64,000 nt of DNA from the NCBI RefSeq assembly GCF_025421715.1, contig NZ_JAOEFC010000002.1, forward strand, positions 620,001 to 684,000. Direction: 5' to 3'. Shown here in pieces: positions 44,975-54,298 of the stretch (within the stretch, counting starts at the first letter, position 1; every line of letters starts with the position of its first letter). Position numbers and translations under genes: made by a program. Under the pieces are notes generated by a model that was given only the letters and a program-made list of their open reading frames with translations, made no database searches and was not told where the DNA came from. This DNA is from Microbacterium festucae (GTDB lineage Bacteria; Actinomycetota; Actinomycetes; Actinomycetales; Microbacteriaceae).

Positions 44975-46756
44975 TCAGACCGCGGCGTCGCGACCGGCGG
45001 CCAGCAGCGCCGCACGCGCCTCGCGACGCACGCGCTGGGCAGCCGGGTCGGGCACCGGCACGGCGGCGATGAGGCGCTGGGTGTACGGGTCCTTCGCGCC
45101 GCGGAGGATCTGGTCGCGCGTGCCGCTCTCCACCAGCTTGCCGTGGTGCATCACCGCGATGCGGTGGGCGAGGATGTCGACGACGGCCAGGTCGTGGCTG
45201 ATGAACAGGCACGCGAACTGCAGCTCCTGCTGCAGCTCCTGCAGCAGGTCGAGGAAGCGGGCCTGCACCGAGACGTCCAGCGCCGAGGTCGGCTCGTCGG
45301 CCACCAGCAGCTCGGGGGCCAGGGCCAGCGCACGGGCGATGCCGACGCGCTGACGCTGACCGCCCGAGAGCTCGTGCGGGAAGCGGTTGCGGTACGAGGC
45401 GGGCAGCTCCACCTGGCTGAGCAGCTCTTCGACGCGCTTGTCAAGGTCTTTGCCGCTGGCCACACCGGCCAGCAGGATCGGCTCGCCGATCGACTGGCCG
45501 ATGGGCATGCGGGGGTTCAGCGACGACGCCGGGTCCTGGAAGACGATGCCGGTCTTGCGACGGATCGCGAACAGCTCCTTGCGCGAGGGCGCGGAGATGT
45601 CGGTGCCGACGGTGAGCAGCTTGCCCTCGGCGATGGGCAGCAGCCCGATCGCGGCACGGCCGAGCGTGGTCTTGCCCGAGCCCGACTCCCCCACCAGTCC
45701 CACGATCTCGCCGGGGTAGATGTCGAGGTCGATGTGCTCGGCGGCACGGAAGGCGGGGATGCGCCCGCGCTTGGGGTACTCGATCGCGACGTCCTGGAAG
45801 CTGAGGACGGGCGTGCGGGTCTCGGTGACGACGACCTCCGACGCGCGCTCGCGCACGGCGGCCAGCGACGAGGCCTGCTGCTCCTCGAACGCGGTCGGCT
45901 CCTCGATGACGCCCAGGCCCAGGTGCGGCACGGCGGCCAGCAGCTGCTGGGTGTAGGGGTGCTTCGGTGCGGAGAAGATCTGCTCCACCGCGCCCGACTC
46001 CACCACGAGGCCGTTCTTCATCACCATGATGCGGTCGGCGAGGTCGGCGACCACGCCCATGTCGTGGGTGATGAGGATGATGGCCGAGTCGAGGCGCTTG
46101 TGCAGGTTGCGCAGCAGATCGAGCACCTCGGCCTGCACCGTCACGTCCAGGGCCGTGGTGGGCTCGTCGGCGATGAGCAGCAGCGGGTCGCACGAGATCG
46201 ACTGGGCGATCATGGCGCGCTGGCGCTGACCACCCGACAGCTGGTGCGGGTACTTGTGGAACGACTGCTCGGGGTTGGGCATCTCGACCATGCGCAGAAG
46301 GTCCACGGCGCGGTCCTTGGCGTCCGAGGGCGCGAGCGAGCGGTCGTGGGAGCGCAGCGCCTCCATGATCTGGAACCCGATCGTGTACACCGGGTTCAGC
46401 GCCGTCATCGGCTCCTGGAAGATCACGGCGATGTCGTTGCCGCGCAGCGACCGCAGGGTCGCGTCGTCGACGCCGCGCAGCTCGCGGCCGAGCATCTTGA
46501 TCGAGCCGGTGACGCGGGCGTTCTCGGGCAGCAGCCCCAGCAGCGCCATCGAGCTCGTGCTCTTGCCCGAGCCCGACTCGCCCACGATGGCGAGCACCTC
46601 GCCGCGGCGCACCTGGTAGTTCATGTCGATGGCGGCCGGGTAGAACTGGCCGTCGACCCAGAACTCGACGCCGAGGTTGCCCACCTCGAGGATCGTCTCG
46701 GGCAGCGACTCGTGGGACGCCGGGGTGGTGGCGTCGATTCCCGTCGTGTCAGTCAT
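44975..46756 (-). CDS. peptide ABC transporter ATPase, two fused domains
   Basis: A 593-residue fusion of OppD- and OppF-like ATPases that powers an oligopeptide/nickel-type importer. Domain 1: Walker A GESGSGKST (near 58), signature LSGGQRQRAMIAQS (near 175), Walker B LLLIADEPT. Domain 2: Walker A GESGSGKTT (near 360), signature LSGGQRQRVGIARAL (near 465). Both have the Opp-type C-terminal tails (HPYTQQLLAAVP and DPYTQRLIAAVP). The ATG at 46756 is chosen over an in-frame start 21 nt upstream. The partner permease and binding-protein genes lie on the same strand upstream but behind an oppositely oriented gene. Confidence 0.94.
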   Translation of the reverse strand: MTDTTGIDATTPASHESLPETILEVGNLGVEFWVDGQFYPAAIDMNYQVRRGEVLAIVGESGSGKSTSSMALLGLLPENARVTGSIKMLGRELRGVDDATLRSLRGNDIAVIFQEPMTALNPVYTIGFQIMEALRSHDRSLAPSDAKDRAVDLLRMVEMPNPEQSFHKYPHQLSGGQRQRAMIAQSISCDPLLLIADEPTTALDVTVQAEVLDLLRNLHKRLDSAIILITHDMGVVADLADRIMVMKNGLVVESGAVEQIFSAPKHPYTQQLLAAVPHLGLGVIEEPTAFEEQQASSLAAVRERASEVVVTETRTPVLSFQDVAIEYPKRGRIPAFRAAEHIDLDIYPGEIVGLVGESGSGKTTLGRAAIGLLPIAEGKLLTVGTDISAPSRKELFAIRRKTGIVFQDPASSLNPRMPIGQSIGEPILLAGVASGKDLDKRVEELLSQVELPASYRNRFPHELSGGQRQRVGIARALALAPELLVADEPTSALDVSVQARFLDLLQELQQELQFACLFISHDLAVVDILAHRIAVMHHGKLVESGTRDQILRGAKDPYTQRLIAAVPVPDPAAQRVRREARAALLAAGRDAAV

Positions 46757-46788
46757 GAGTGGTTTCCCTATCTGCAAAGCTTGAAGTC

Positions 46789-47412
46789 ATGTCGTTCCAG
46801 GAGGTCCATTACCGGCCGGTGCTCGGCCGCGTGCTCGCTGTCTTGACCATGGTCGTGTGTGCCTTCGGCGCCGTGGCGACGGTCGTGACCGATCCCGCCG
46901 CGGCGCTGCGCTACGTGTGGCCCCTGCTGCTGGTGGGGGTGCTGGCGTGGGCCCTGTACTGGCGCCCCGGCCTCGAGGTGGCCGAGCACGGGGTCACCGT
47001 GGTCAACCCGCTGAGCACGCACTTCGTGCCGTGGCCCAACATCACCTCGATCGACACCCGCTACGCGCTGACCCTGCACACGGTGACCGCCGACGAGCGC
47101 GGCGGGACCGTGCGCGTGTGGGCGGCGCCGGCGTCGGGACGCCACCGCACCCTGGGGCTCTCGCCCAAGGATTTCGACGGCATCGGCGAGTCGGCGCGCG
47201 GCCGCCACGGAGAGGTGCGCCTGACGGATGCCACGTCGACGCCCATCGGCAACCTCGCGCAGCTGGTGCGCGGCCGCTGGGAGCGCCTGCGTGACACCGG
47301 CGCCTTCGCGAGCGGCATCGACCCGGAGGCCTCCACCGTCCGCTGGCACCGCGGCACGATCGCCGCCGTCCTCGCGCTGGGCGCGGCGACGGCGATCGGC
47401 CTGCTGGTCTAG
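46789..47412 (+). CDS. bacterial PH-domain membrane protein
   Basis: A 207-residue protein with two N-terminal membrane helices (about 15-35, 41-58), a bPH_6-type PH domain (LEVAEHGVTVVNPLSTHFVPW to about 150) and a C-terminal helix (about 187-206). Function unknown; similar proteins occur widely in actinobacteria. It is inserted on the opposite strand inside the peptide-transporter gene set. The ATG at 46789 is preceded six bases upstream by AAGCTT, a weak -10. Confidence 0.83.
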   Translation: MSFQEVHYRPVLGRVLAVLTMVVCAFGAVATVVTDPAAALRYVWPLLLVGVLAWALYWRPGLEVAEHGVTVVNPLSTHFVPWPNITSIDTRYALTLHTVTADERGGTVRVWAAPASGRHRTLGLSPKDFDGIGESARGRHGEVRLTDATSTPIGNLAQLVRGRWERLRDTGAFASGIDPEASTVRWHRGTIAAVLALGAATAIGLLV

Positions 47413-47433
47413 CAGCATCACGGATCCGGTTCC

Positions 47434-48615
47434 TTACCGCTCGGGGTCGAGCGGCTTGTGCTGGGTGTCGCCCGGCTCCTCCGGCCGCGGGTCGTGATAG
47501 TTCACGACGTCGCCGGTGTAGATCGCCTCGCCGGCCACCGTCACCGACGGCGCGTCGGTGGAGGGGGTCGTGTCGACGACGGGGGCCACCGGACCGGCGG
47601 CGCGGCCGGCGCGGGCCATCGCGCGCTCGCTGGGCATCTTCTTCTGGCGCGGGTCGAACGCGTCGCGCAGACCGTCGCCGATGAAGTTGACGCACAGCGC
47701 GATGGCGATGATGAACACACCCGGCCACCAGAACAGCCACGGACGCGTCGCGAAGGCCGCCTGGTTCTCGGAGATGATCTTTCCGAGCGAGGTGTCGGGG
47801 TTTTGCACGCCGAAGCCGAGGAAGCTCAGCGCCGACTCGAGCAGGATCGCCCCGGCCATGAGCAGCGTCGCGTTGACGACGATGACACCGACGGCGTTGG
47901 GCAGGATGTGCCGGAAGATGATGCGGCGGTCGCGGGCGCCCGAGACGCGCGCGGCATCCACGAACTCCCGCTCGCGCAGCGACAGGAACTCGCCGCGCAC
48001 GAGGCGGGCCAGCGTCGTCCACGCGAAGACACCGATCACGACGCCGAGCACCGCGGCGCCGAGGCTGCCGAACGTGTTGCCGAGCACCGAGCCGATCACG
48101 ATCAGCGGGATCGTGATGATGATGTCGGTGAAGCGCATCAGCACCGCGTCGGTGATCTTGCCGTAGAAGCCGGCGATGGCGCCGACGACCACGCCGATGA
48201 CGGTGGCCACCACACCGGCGATGACCATCACCATGATCGACTGCTGCGCACCGCGCATGACGACCGCGAAGATGTCACGGCCGACCTCGTCCTGGCCGAA
48301 CGGGTGCTCGCCGAAGGCCGGCGGGAACAGGCTCAGCGTGGGCTCGCCGTTGTTGAGCTTGGCGGGGATCTGGTTCCAGTCGTACTTCCACCAGCCGGGG
48401 ATGCGGATGTTCCACAGGTCGACACCCACCGAGGTGAAGGCCAGCACGACGATGAACGCGAGCACGAACATCGAGATGAGCGCGGCACGGTGCCGGAAGA
48501 ACCGGCGACGGACGATCTGACCCTGACTGAGACCTTCGGTCTCCTTCTGCTCGATCGTGATCTCGGCCTTGGCGGCCTGTTCGGTCGATGCGGGTTCGTT
48601 GGACGTGGTGCTCAT
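47434..48615 (-). CDS. peptide ABC transporter permease (OppC type)
   Basis: A 393-residue inner-membrane permease. The first helix is near residue 40, then a ~90-residue external loop, then the BPD_transp_1 domain (about 130-315) with the EAA loop EFVDAARVSGARDRRIIFRH near 238. A ~75-residue hydrophilic tail (PRQKKMPSERAMARAG to EEPGDTQHKPLDPER) follows the last helix and is longer than usual. The ATG lies 1 nt after the OppB-type stop. Confidence 0.93.
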   Translation of the reverse strand: MSTTSNEPASTEQAAKAEITIEQKETEGLSQGQIVRRRFFRHRAALISMFVLAFIVVLAFTSVGVDLWNIRIPGWWKYDWNQIPAKLNNGEPTLSLFPPAFGEHPFGQDEVGRDIFAVVMRGAQQSIMVMVIAGVVATVIGVVVGAIAGFYGKITDAVLMRFTDIIITIPLIVIGSVLGNTFGSLGAAVLGVVIGVFAWTTLARLVRGEFLSLREREFVDAARVSGARDRRIIFRHILPNAVGVIVVNATLLMAGAILLESALSFLGFGVQNPDTSLGKIISENQAAFATRPWLFWWPGVFIIAIALCVNFIGDGLRDAFDPRQKKMPSERAMARAGRAAGPVAPVVDTTPSTDAPSVTVAGEAIYTGDVVNYHDPRPEEPGDTQHKPLDPER

Positions 48616-48616
48616 G

Positions 48617-50134
48617 TCAGCCCACCTTGATTCTCGGGTCGAGGGCCGCGTAGACGAGGTCCGCGATCAGGTTGAAGACGACGGCGAGCGTTCCGGTCAC
48701 GACGAAGAACGCCATGACGGGGTTCGGGTCGTGCGCGCCGAGGGCGTTGACGAACAGGCTTCCCATGCCCGTCCAGCCGAAGACCTTCTCGGTGATCACC
48801 GCCCCGCCGATCAGCGCGCCGATGTCGAAGGCGATGATCGTCGTGATGGGGATGAGGGCGTTGCGGAACGCGTGACGGACCACGACCGTGCGCTGGGTGA
48901 GGCCCTTGGCGCGCGCGGTGCGGATGTAGTCCTGGTTCATCACCTCGAGCAGGCTCGCACGCGAGTAGCGCGTGTAGCTGGCGAACGAGATGAGGATGAT
49001 CGCGATCGTCGGCAGCAGCAGGTGGGTGAACAGGTCGATGCCCTGCACCCAGAAGTTGCCGCCCAGGCCCGGGGTCGAGGCGCCGACGGTGGCGATCGGC
49101 CGGCCGCGCACGCGCGAGGAGGCCGAGTACGCCGCCCAGTACGACATGTACTTGTCGAGGGCGATGAGCCCGCCGACGAGCAGTCCCACGATCATCGTGG
49201 TGCGCACCACGGGGCCCCGGTCGGGCTTGCCGAGGAACCAGCCGATCACGCCGCTGACGACCAGCGCGATGGCCGCGTACAGCAGGAAGATCGGCAGCGT
49301 CATCCCGTTGAGGAGGAAGTTCATCATCGGGAAGTACAGCGCGATGCCGATCGCCGCGACGATGAGCGAGGCGTAGAGCGCCTTGCGGTTGCGCAGGCCC
49401 ACCGAGATCGCCGTCACGCCGAAGGCGATGCCCACGGCGAGGAAGGCGAAGACCACGATGCCGATCGTCGGGTCGGCGAACCAGCGGGTGACCGACAGCG
49501 CGGTCGCCACGAGGCCGGTGGCCACGGCGGCGGTGCCGAACACGATGAGACGCCGGCGCCAGTGGCCGCCGAGCAGCGACATCCAGATCAGGCCCGCCAG
49601 CAGCGACAGGCCGATGATGACCGGTATCGAGATCACCGGGTTCGCCAGCCAGTTGTTCATCTGGATGGCGCCGTACTGCTTGAGCAGCACCGCGACCCAG
49701 AAGATCGGCAGCGAGAAGAACAGGAACGACATCAGCGTCACGCCGTAGTCGAAGCCGGTGTACTGGCGCAGCGCCGACACGATGCCGACGGTGATGCCGA
49801 GCACGATCGCGACCACGGTGGCAGTGGTGACCAGCGTCAGCGTCGACGTGATCGCATTGCCCAGCAGCGCGTTGACCGACTGGTTCTGGATGCTGATGCC
49901 GAAGTCGCCGCGGAACAGTCCGCCGAGCCACAGGAAGTAGCGCAGCGGCGGTGCCACGTCGAGGTTGAGGAGTTTCGACCGCGCTTCCATGAGCTCGGCC
50001 TTGTTCGGAGCGTTGCTCTGCCGCAGGTCCTCGAGGGGGTCTCCCGAGTAGGACACGAGCAGATACATCAGGAATGTCGCGGCGAAGAGCACGAAGATCG
50101 ACGCGATCAATCGCCGGATGATGAATGAAGCCAT
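48617..50134 (-). CDS. peptide ABC transporter permease (OppB type) with insertion
   Basis: A 505-residue permease, against about 310-340 for ordinary OppB. The N-terminus (FIIRRLIASIFVLFAATFLMY) and the first part of the transport domain (TSTLTLVTTATVVAIVLGIT, near 95) are normal. Then about 190 extra residues (about 160-340) with several additional membrane helices interrupt the protein. The standard domain resumes at FTHLLLPTIAIILISFASYTRY (near 365) and contains the EAA loop DYIRTARAKGLTQRTVVVRH. Start ATG 50134; an in-frame start 17 codons upstream is less likely. No frameshift is visible, so the insertion is a built-in feature. Confidence 0.9.
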   Translation of the reverse strand: MASFIIRRLIASIFVLFAATFLMYLLVSYSGDPLEDLRQSNAPNKAELMEARSKLLNLDVAPPLRYFLWLGGLFRGDFGISIQNQSVNALLGNAITSTLTLVTTATVVAIVLGITVGIVSALRQYTGFDYGVTLMSFLFFSLPIFWVAVLLKQYGAIQMNNWLANPVISIPVIIGLSLLAGLIWMSLLGGHWRRRLIVFGTAAVATGLVATALSVTRWFADPTIGIVVFAFLAVGIAFGVTAISVGLRNRKALYASLIVAAIGIALYFPMMNFLLNGMTLPIFLLYAAIALVVSGVIGWFLGKPDRGPVVRTTMIVGLLVGGLIALDKYMSYWAAYSASSRVRGRPIATVGASTPGLGGNFWVQGIDLFTHLLLPTIAIILISFASYTRYSRASLLEVMNQDYIRTARAKGLTQRTVVVRHAFRNALIPITTIIAFDIGALIGGAVITEKVFGWTGMGSLFVNALGAHDPNPVMAFFVVTGTLAVVFNLIADLVYAALDPRIKVG

Positions 50135-50237
50135 GTTGTGGCGCCCTGCCAATCGATGATTCGGCGCAGGAAACGAGGCCGGCATCGGGTTCGCCGGCCT
50201 CGGACCGCACTGCGACGAGAAAGTCTAACGCAGTGAG

Positions 50238-50265
50238 GTGCAGGCCCCGGAGGGGACCTGCACCC
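50238..50265 (-). terminator. intra-operon hairpin after the binding-protein gene
   Basis: GGTGCAGG-CCCC, loop GGAG, GGG-CCTGCACC, with one internal mismatch. It lies between the binding-protein stop and the first permease and may act as a partial terminator or RNA stabiliser giving excess binding protein. Confidence 0.6.
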
Positions 50266-50312
50266 CACTTAGGTTCGATGCCGTGTCATACCGGCATCAC
50301 ACCGTCTTGCGC

Positions 50313-52142
50313 TTACTCGGCGGTACCGCCGTCAGTGACCTCCCAGTCCCAGGCGTTCCAGAAGATCGTCGGAGCGAGGATCGACGGGTCGATGTTGGTC
50401 ACGCGGTCGCTGAACGCGGTGACCTCGGGGAACTGGAAGATGGTGACACCGTAGAAGTCATCCCACAGGGCCTTGTCGAGGTCCTGCTGCAGGGTGATCT
50501 GCTTGTCGGCATCGAACTCCGTCTGCAGCGAGGAGACCGCGGCGTCCACGGCTTCGCTGGTGTAGAAGTTCATGTTGTTGATGCCACCGGTCTCGAACGT
50601 GGGCAGCGAGTTCGTCACGCCCAGGCTCGTGGACTGCCAGCCGAACAGCGACGCGTCGTAGGCGCCGGGGGTGCCCAGCAGGCCGCCCCACTCGGTCGAG
50701 CCGCAGTCGGTGACGTTGAAGCCGGCGAGGCTCGCCGACTGCTGGATGAGCGCGAACTCGTTGACACGACGCGGGTTGTTCGATGCGTACAGGATGCAGA
50801 CGTCGGTGTTGGTGACGCCCGACTCGGCGAGGAGCGTCTTGGCGCCCTCGATGTCGACCTCGGCGAAGGCCTCCGAGCCGTTGGCGGCGACGGAGTCGTC
50901 GTAGCCCTCGGCACCGGGCACGAAGATCTGCGAGCTGCGCAGCAGCGCGTCCTCACCGGCGATCGGCTTGATCAGCTTGTCGAGGATCTCCTGACGGGGA
51001 ACCGTCTTGAGGAAGGCCTCGCGAGCCTTGGGGTTCGAGAAGATGTTCTCCGGGTTCTTGCCCTGGTCGAACTGCAGGTCGAGGTGCTCGTAGGTGCCGC
51101 CGACGCCCTGGTTGACGGTGATGCCGTCGATGGCGTCGAGGGCGGTCACGATGTCGGCCGTGGCCTGCGGCTGGATGATGTCGACCTCGCCGTTCTCCAG
51201 CGCCTGAACCGCTGCGAGCGGGTCGGGGATGAAGCGGATCGTGATCTCCTCGATGTTGGGCGAGTTCTCACCCTTGTACTCGGGGTTGGCCTTCAGCGTC
51301 ACGAACTGGTCGGCGACGTAGTCCGTGATGATGTACGGGCCGCTCGCGGTGACGAGGTCGGTGTCCGACGGCATCTCGGTGAAGTTGAAGCCCGAGTTCC
51401 AGAACGACGAGAGCTTCGCGAGGCTCGCGGCATCCTCGTTCTCGATCGCGTCGAGAACGGCCGTCTTGGCCTCGGCCGCGTCGTCGATGCCGAGCGACTT
51501 CTCCGCGATGATGTGGGCGGGCAGCGGCGAGGCGAAGGCGAGCTCCCAGTCGACGTACTGCGCGTCGTACTTCATGGTGATCGACTTGTTGTCGTCGCCG
51601 ACGACCGGGGTCTCCGACACGAGGCCGAGGCCCGAGGTCGGGGTGGCGCCGGAGTCGAAGTAGACGACGTCGGTCGGGAACGCGTCGGTGAACTCACCGG
51701 TCTCGGGGTCGGTGAAGTCGGCCGGGTCGAAGTCCGGGGTGTCCAGCGAACGCGACAGGGCGGCCCAGTTCAGGAGGAGGTCGGCGGCGTCGACGTCGGT
51801 GCCGTCGGACCACTTCACGCCATCGGCGATCGTGTACTTGACGGTGAGCGGGTCCTCTTCGACGACCTCGTACGAGCCGAACGAGGTGTTCTTCACCAGG
51901 GCCGGGGTGTTGTCGTAGTAGTTGAAGCCGTCCAGCACCAAGTAGTTGATGTTGTTGTTGGCGGTGGCGTTGCCGAACGACGTGTTGCCGTTCATCGAGT
52001 AGAACGCCTGGTTCCACGCTGCCGTGATCGACGAACCCTCGACGAGACCGGAGTCGCCGTCGTTGTCGCCGCCGGCGGCGCAGCCCGAGATGGCCAGTGC
52101 GCCGACTGCGGCGATAGCCACCGCAGTCGAGATGCGCTTCAT
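50313..52142 (-). CDS. peptide ABC transporter substrate-binding lipoprotein
   Basis: A 609-residue family-5 solute-binding lipoprotein. The lipobox ISGC puts the lipidated Cys at residue 21, after a short hydrophobic signal. Family-5 features follow: KYTIADGVKWSDGTDVDAAD near 110-130 and a large two-lobed fold ending FWNAWDWEV. It anchors to the outer face of the membrane and delivers peptides or a related ligand to the permeases. The ATG at 52142 and a GTG two codons upstream both lie after AGGAGGA, so the exact start is open. Confidence 0.93.
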   Translation of the reverse strand: MKRISTAVAIAAVGALAISGCAAGGDNDGDSGLVEGSSITAAWNQAFYSMNGNTSFGNATANNNINYLVLDGFNYYDNTPALVKNTSFGSYEVVEEDPLTVKYTIADGVKWSDGTDVDAADLLLNWAALSRSLDTPDFDPADFTDPETGEFTDAFPTDVVYFDSGATPTSGLGLVSETPVVGDDNKSITMKYDAQYVDWELAFASPLPAHIIAEKSLGIDDAAEAKTAVLDAIENEDAASLAKLSSFWNSGFNFTEMPSDTDLVTASGPYIITDYVADQFVTLKANPEYKGENSPNIEEITIRFIPDPLAAVQALENGEVDIIQPQATADIVTALDAIDGITVNQGVGGTYEHLDLQFDQGKNPENIFSNPKAREAFLKTVPRQEILDKLIKPIAGEDALLRSSQIFVPGAEGYDDSVAANGSEAFAEVDIEGAKTLLAESGVTNTDVCILYASNNPRRVNEFALIQQSASLAGFNVTDCGSTEWGGLLGTPGAYDASLFGWQSTSLGVTNSLPTFETGGINNMNFYTSEAVDAAVSSLQTEFDADKQITLQQDLDKALWDDFYGVTIFQFPEVTAFSDRVTNIDPSILAPTIFWNAWDWEVTDGGTAE

Positions 52143-52211
52143 TCTCACTGTTCCTCCTGTGCAAGGTTGTGCGCACGCGTCGATGGAGGCCGACGGGGCG
52201 CGGATGGGAAC

Positions 52212-52239
52212 ACACTAAGCACGCCTGCGGCGCCACCAA
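52212..52239 (-). promoter_or_regulatory. promoter of the peptide-transporter operon
   Basis: Minus-strand TTGGTG (52234-52239), 16-bp spacer, TAGTGT (52212-52217). The predicted start near 52205 gives a ~60-nt leader with AGGAGGA. One of the few promoters here with a recognisable -35. Confidence 0.6.
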
Positions 52240-52304
52240 TGCCAGGTTGCCAAACCGTTACAGATCCTTTACTGAACGCAACATGGCTGTGACAATCTGA
52301 CAAC

Positions 52305-53093
52305 GTGACCGTCACTCAGACCGCGAAAACGCTCAGCTGGCATCCCTCCCGTGCGCGGTTGTGGTGGGAGGTGGCGATCGTGCTGGCGCTGTCGGTCGGG
52401 CGCTCGGCGCTGTACTCGGTGCTCTCCCTCGTGCAGGCGCTGACGCGCGATGTGGCCCTCGGCGATCAGTCCACCTCGCTGAACCCGGGCGCCTCGGCCG
52501 CGCAGTTCTGGGACGTGCTCAACCAGTTCCTGGGGATCGCGTTCGGGCTGGCCCCGGTGGCCCTGGTGATCTGGCTGCTGTGGGAGCCGGGCGTGTCGGC
52601 GTTCCGGCGCATCGGACTGGACTTCCGCATGTTCGGGCGCGATCTCGGCGCCGGCATCCTGCTCGTCGTCGCGATCGGCGTGCCCGGCCTGGCCCTCTAT
52701 GCCGCCGGCCGCGCCCTCGGCATCACCGTGCAGGTGGATGCGTCGCCGCTGGATGCCTCGTGGTGGACGATCCCCCTGCTGGTGTTCGCCGCGCTGCGGG
52801 CGGGCCTGACCGAAGAGGTCATCTTCATCGGGTACCTCTTCGACCGCCTGCGGCGCCTGGGCTGGGGGGTGTGGACGATCATCCTCGCCACCGCCGCCCT
52901 GCGCGGGGCCTACCACGCCTACCAGGGCTTCGGCGCGATCGTCGGCAACATCGCGATGGGCGTCGTGTTCGGCTGGGTCTACCACCGCTGGGGCCGCGTC
53001 ATGCCCCTGGTCGTCGCCCACGTCGTCATCGACATCGTCGCCTTCATCGGCTACCCCCTCGCCGCCGCCTGGTGGCCCGCCGTCTTCGCCTGA
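52305..53093 (+). CDS. CPBP-family intramembrane protease-like protein
   Basis: A 262-residue membrane protein with about seven helices. Motif 1 region LTEEVIFIGYLFDRLRR (near 167) keeps the Glu pair, but the usual EExxxR spacing to Arg is not kept; motif 2 region YHAYQG (near 205) and motif 3 HVVIDIVAF (near 247) look intact. It may be a glutamic intramembrane protease (CAAX-prenyl-protease/Abi type) or an inactive relative. The GTG at 52305 is used; CAATCT lies six bases before it. Divergent from the peptide-transporter operon. Confidence 0.82.
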   Translation: MTVTQTAKTLSWHPSRARLWWEVAIVLALSVGRSALYSVLSLVQALTRDVALGDQSTSLNPGASAAQFWDVLNQFLGIAFGLAPVALVIWLLWEPGVSAFRRIGLDFRMFGRDLGAGILLVVAIGVPGLALYAAGRALGITVQVDASPLDASWWTIPLLVFAALRAGLTEEVIFIGYLFDRLRRLGWGVWTIILATAALRGAYHAYQGFGAIVGNIAMGVVFGWVYHRWGRVMPLVVAHVVIDIVAFIGYPLAAAWWPAVFA

Positions 53094-53254
53094 CCCCCGC
53101 GGGTCGGGGCGCGGTCTGGGCTCGGTCGGGGCCTGGGCGCGGCCGGGGGCGCGCGTGGGCGGGGCTTCCTCCACAGGGGGCGGGGACGGCGTGGTGTCCA
53201 CGGATCGGGGGGTGCGGGCGGATGCGGGGCGGCGGGCGCGGGCAGGCTGTGCGG

Positions 53255-54298
53255 ATGCTGACACTCGCACCGGTCCTGACGATCGAGCCCTCGCCCGTCG
53301 CGCTTCTGCGCAGCGGCGACGTCGCGCACCCGGAGCGGGCGCTGGATCGCGGGGAGCTCGTGCGCGTGAGGCCGGGCGTCTACGCCCCGGCATCCGCGCG
53401 GCTGCGCCTGCGCCCCTGGGAGAGGTACCTCGCCCGCGTGCACGCCGTCGCGCGACTGCGGCCCGACGCGGTGTTCTGCCACGAATCGGCGGCGGCGCTG
53501 CTCGGGCTCCCGATCATCGGCGACCCGCGCACCGTGCATGTGCTCGTGTCGCCGGCGGATGCGGCGCGACAGAGCGCCGGCATCCGCTCGCACCGCACCT
53601 CACGGCTGCCCGACGTCACCAGCGCGGGCGGACTCGTGCTCACCACTCCCGGCGTGACCGCGGTGACGATCGCCCGCCATCGCCACCCGGCCGTGGGGCT
53701 GGCGACAGCGGATGCTGCGCTGCGGCGCGACATCACCCTCACGCCCGCTGAACTGCGGGCAGACAACGAGCGTCGCGTCAGCAGCCGAGGGCGCAACACC
53801 GCACGGTGGTCGCTGCTGCGCGCCGACGGTGCGCGCGAGAGCGTGCTGGAGTCGGTGAGCGCCGCGGTCATGGAGTGGCTGGGTTGCCCTGCCCCCGACA
53901 CGCAGCGCGCGTTCGTGTCGGATGCCGGAGAGCTCGACCGCGGCGACTTCTGGTGGGGTGACATCGGCCTGGTCGGCGAGCCCGACGGCGAGTTCAAGTA
54001 CGACGGCCGGTTCGGCGACCCCGCGCAGCTGCTGAGCGCCCGGCGGGAGCGCGACCGGCGGCTGCTGCGCGGCGAGGCACGCGCGGTGGCGCACTGGGGC
54101 TGGATCGAGGTCGCCCGCGTATGGCCGCTGCGCGACCTGCTGCTCGGCCACGGCCTGCCCCAGGTGCGCTCCACCGACCACGCCCCGCTGCTCTCGCTGA
54201 TGCACCTGCTGACCCCCTACGACCGCGAGCTGACCCCCACCCGCGCCGTCGGGCGCCCGGCCGGCGAGAGAACATCGGGGCGCCGAGGGAACGGGTGA
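53255..54298 (+). CDS. AbiEi-like/DUF559-type protein of unknown function
   Basis: A 347-residue soluble protein of a kind common in several copies in Microbacteriaceae genomes. Residues 10-60 resemble the winged-helix start of AbiEi-type antitoxins (LLRSGDVAHPERALDRGELV then RVRPGVYAP). FCHESAAALLGLPII near 73 follows, and the C-terminal part (about 210-300) has GEPDGEFKYDGR and ERDRRLLRGEARAVAHWGW, which resemble a very-short-patch-repair/DUF559 nuclease core. No toxin gene is adjacent. The ATG at 53255 follows CAGGCT by six bases. The stop codon lies in the loop of a long hairpin. Confidence 0.75.
   Translation: MLTLAPVLTIEPSPVALLRSGDVAHPERALDRGELVRVRPGVYAPASARLRLRPWERYLARVHAVARLRPDAVFCHESAAALLGLPIIGDPRTVHVLVSPADAARQSAGIRSHRTSRLPDVTSAGGLVLTTPGVTAVTIARHRHPAVGLATADAALRRDITLTPAELRADNERRVSSRGRNTARWSLLRADGARESVLESVSAAVMEWLGCPAPDTQRAFVSDAGELDRGDFWWGDIGLVGEPDGEFKYDGRFGDPAQLLSARRERDRRLLRGEARAVAHWGWIEVARVWPLRDLLLGHGLPQVRSTDHAPLLSLMHLLTPYDRELTPTRAVGRPAGERTSGRRGNG

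Noticed and set aside
53255..54298. complete type IV toxin-antitoxin (AbiE) system
   Set aside because: Only an AbiEi-like N-terminal region is seen; there is no AbiEii nucleotidyltransferase next to it.
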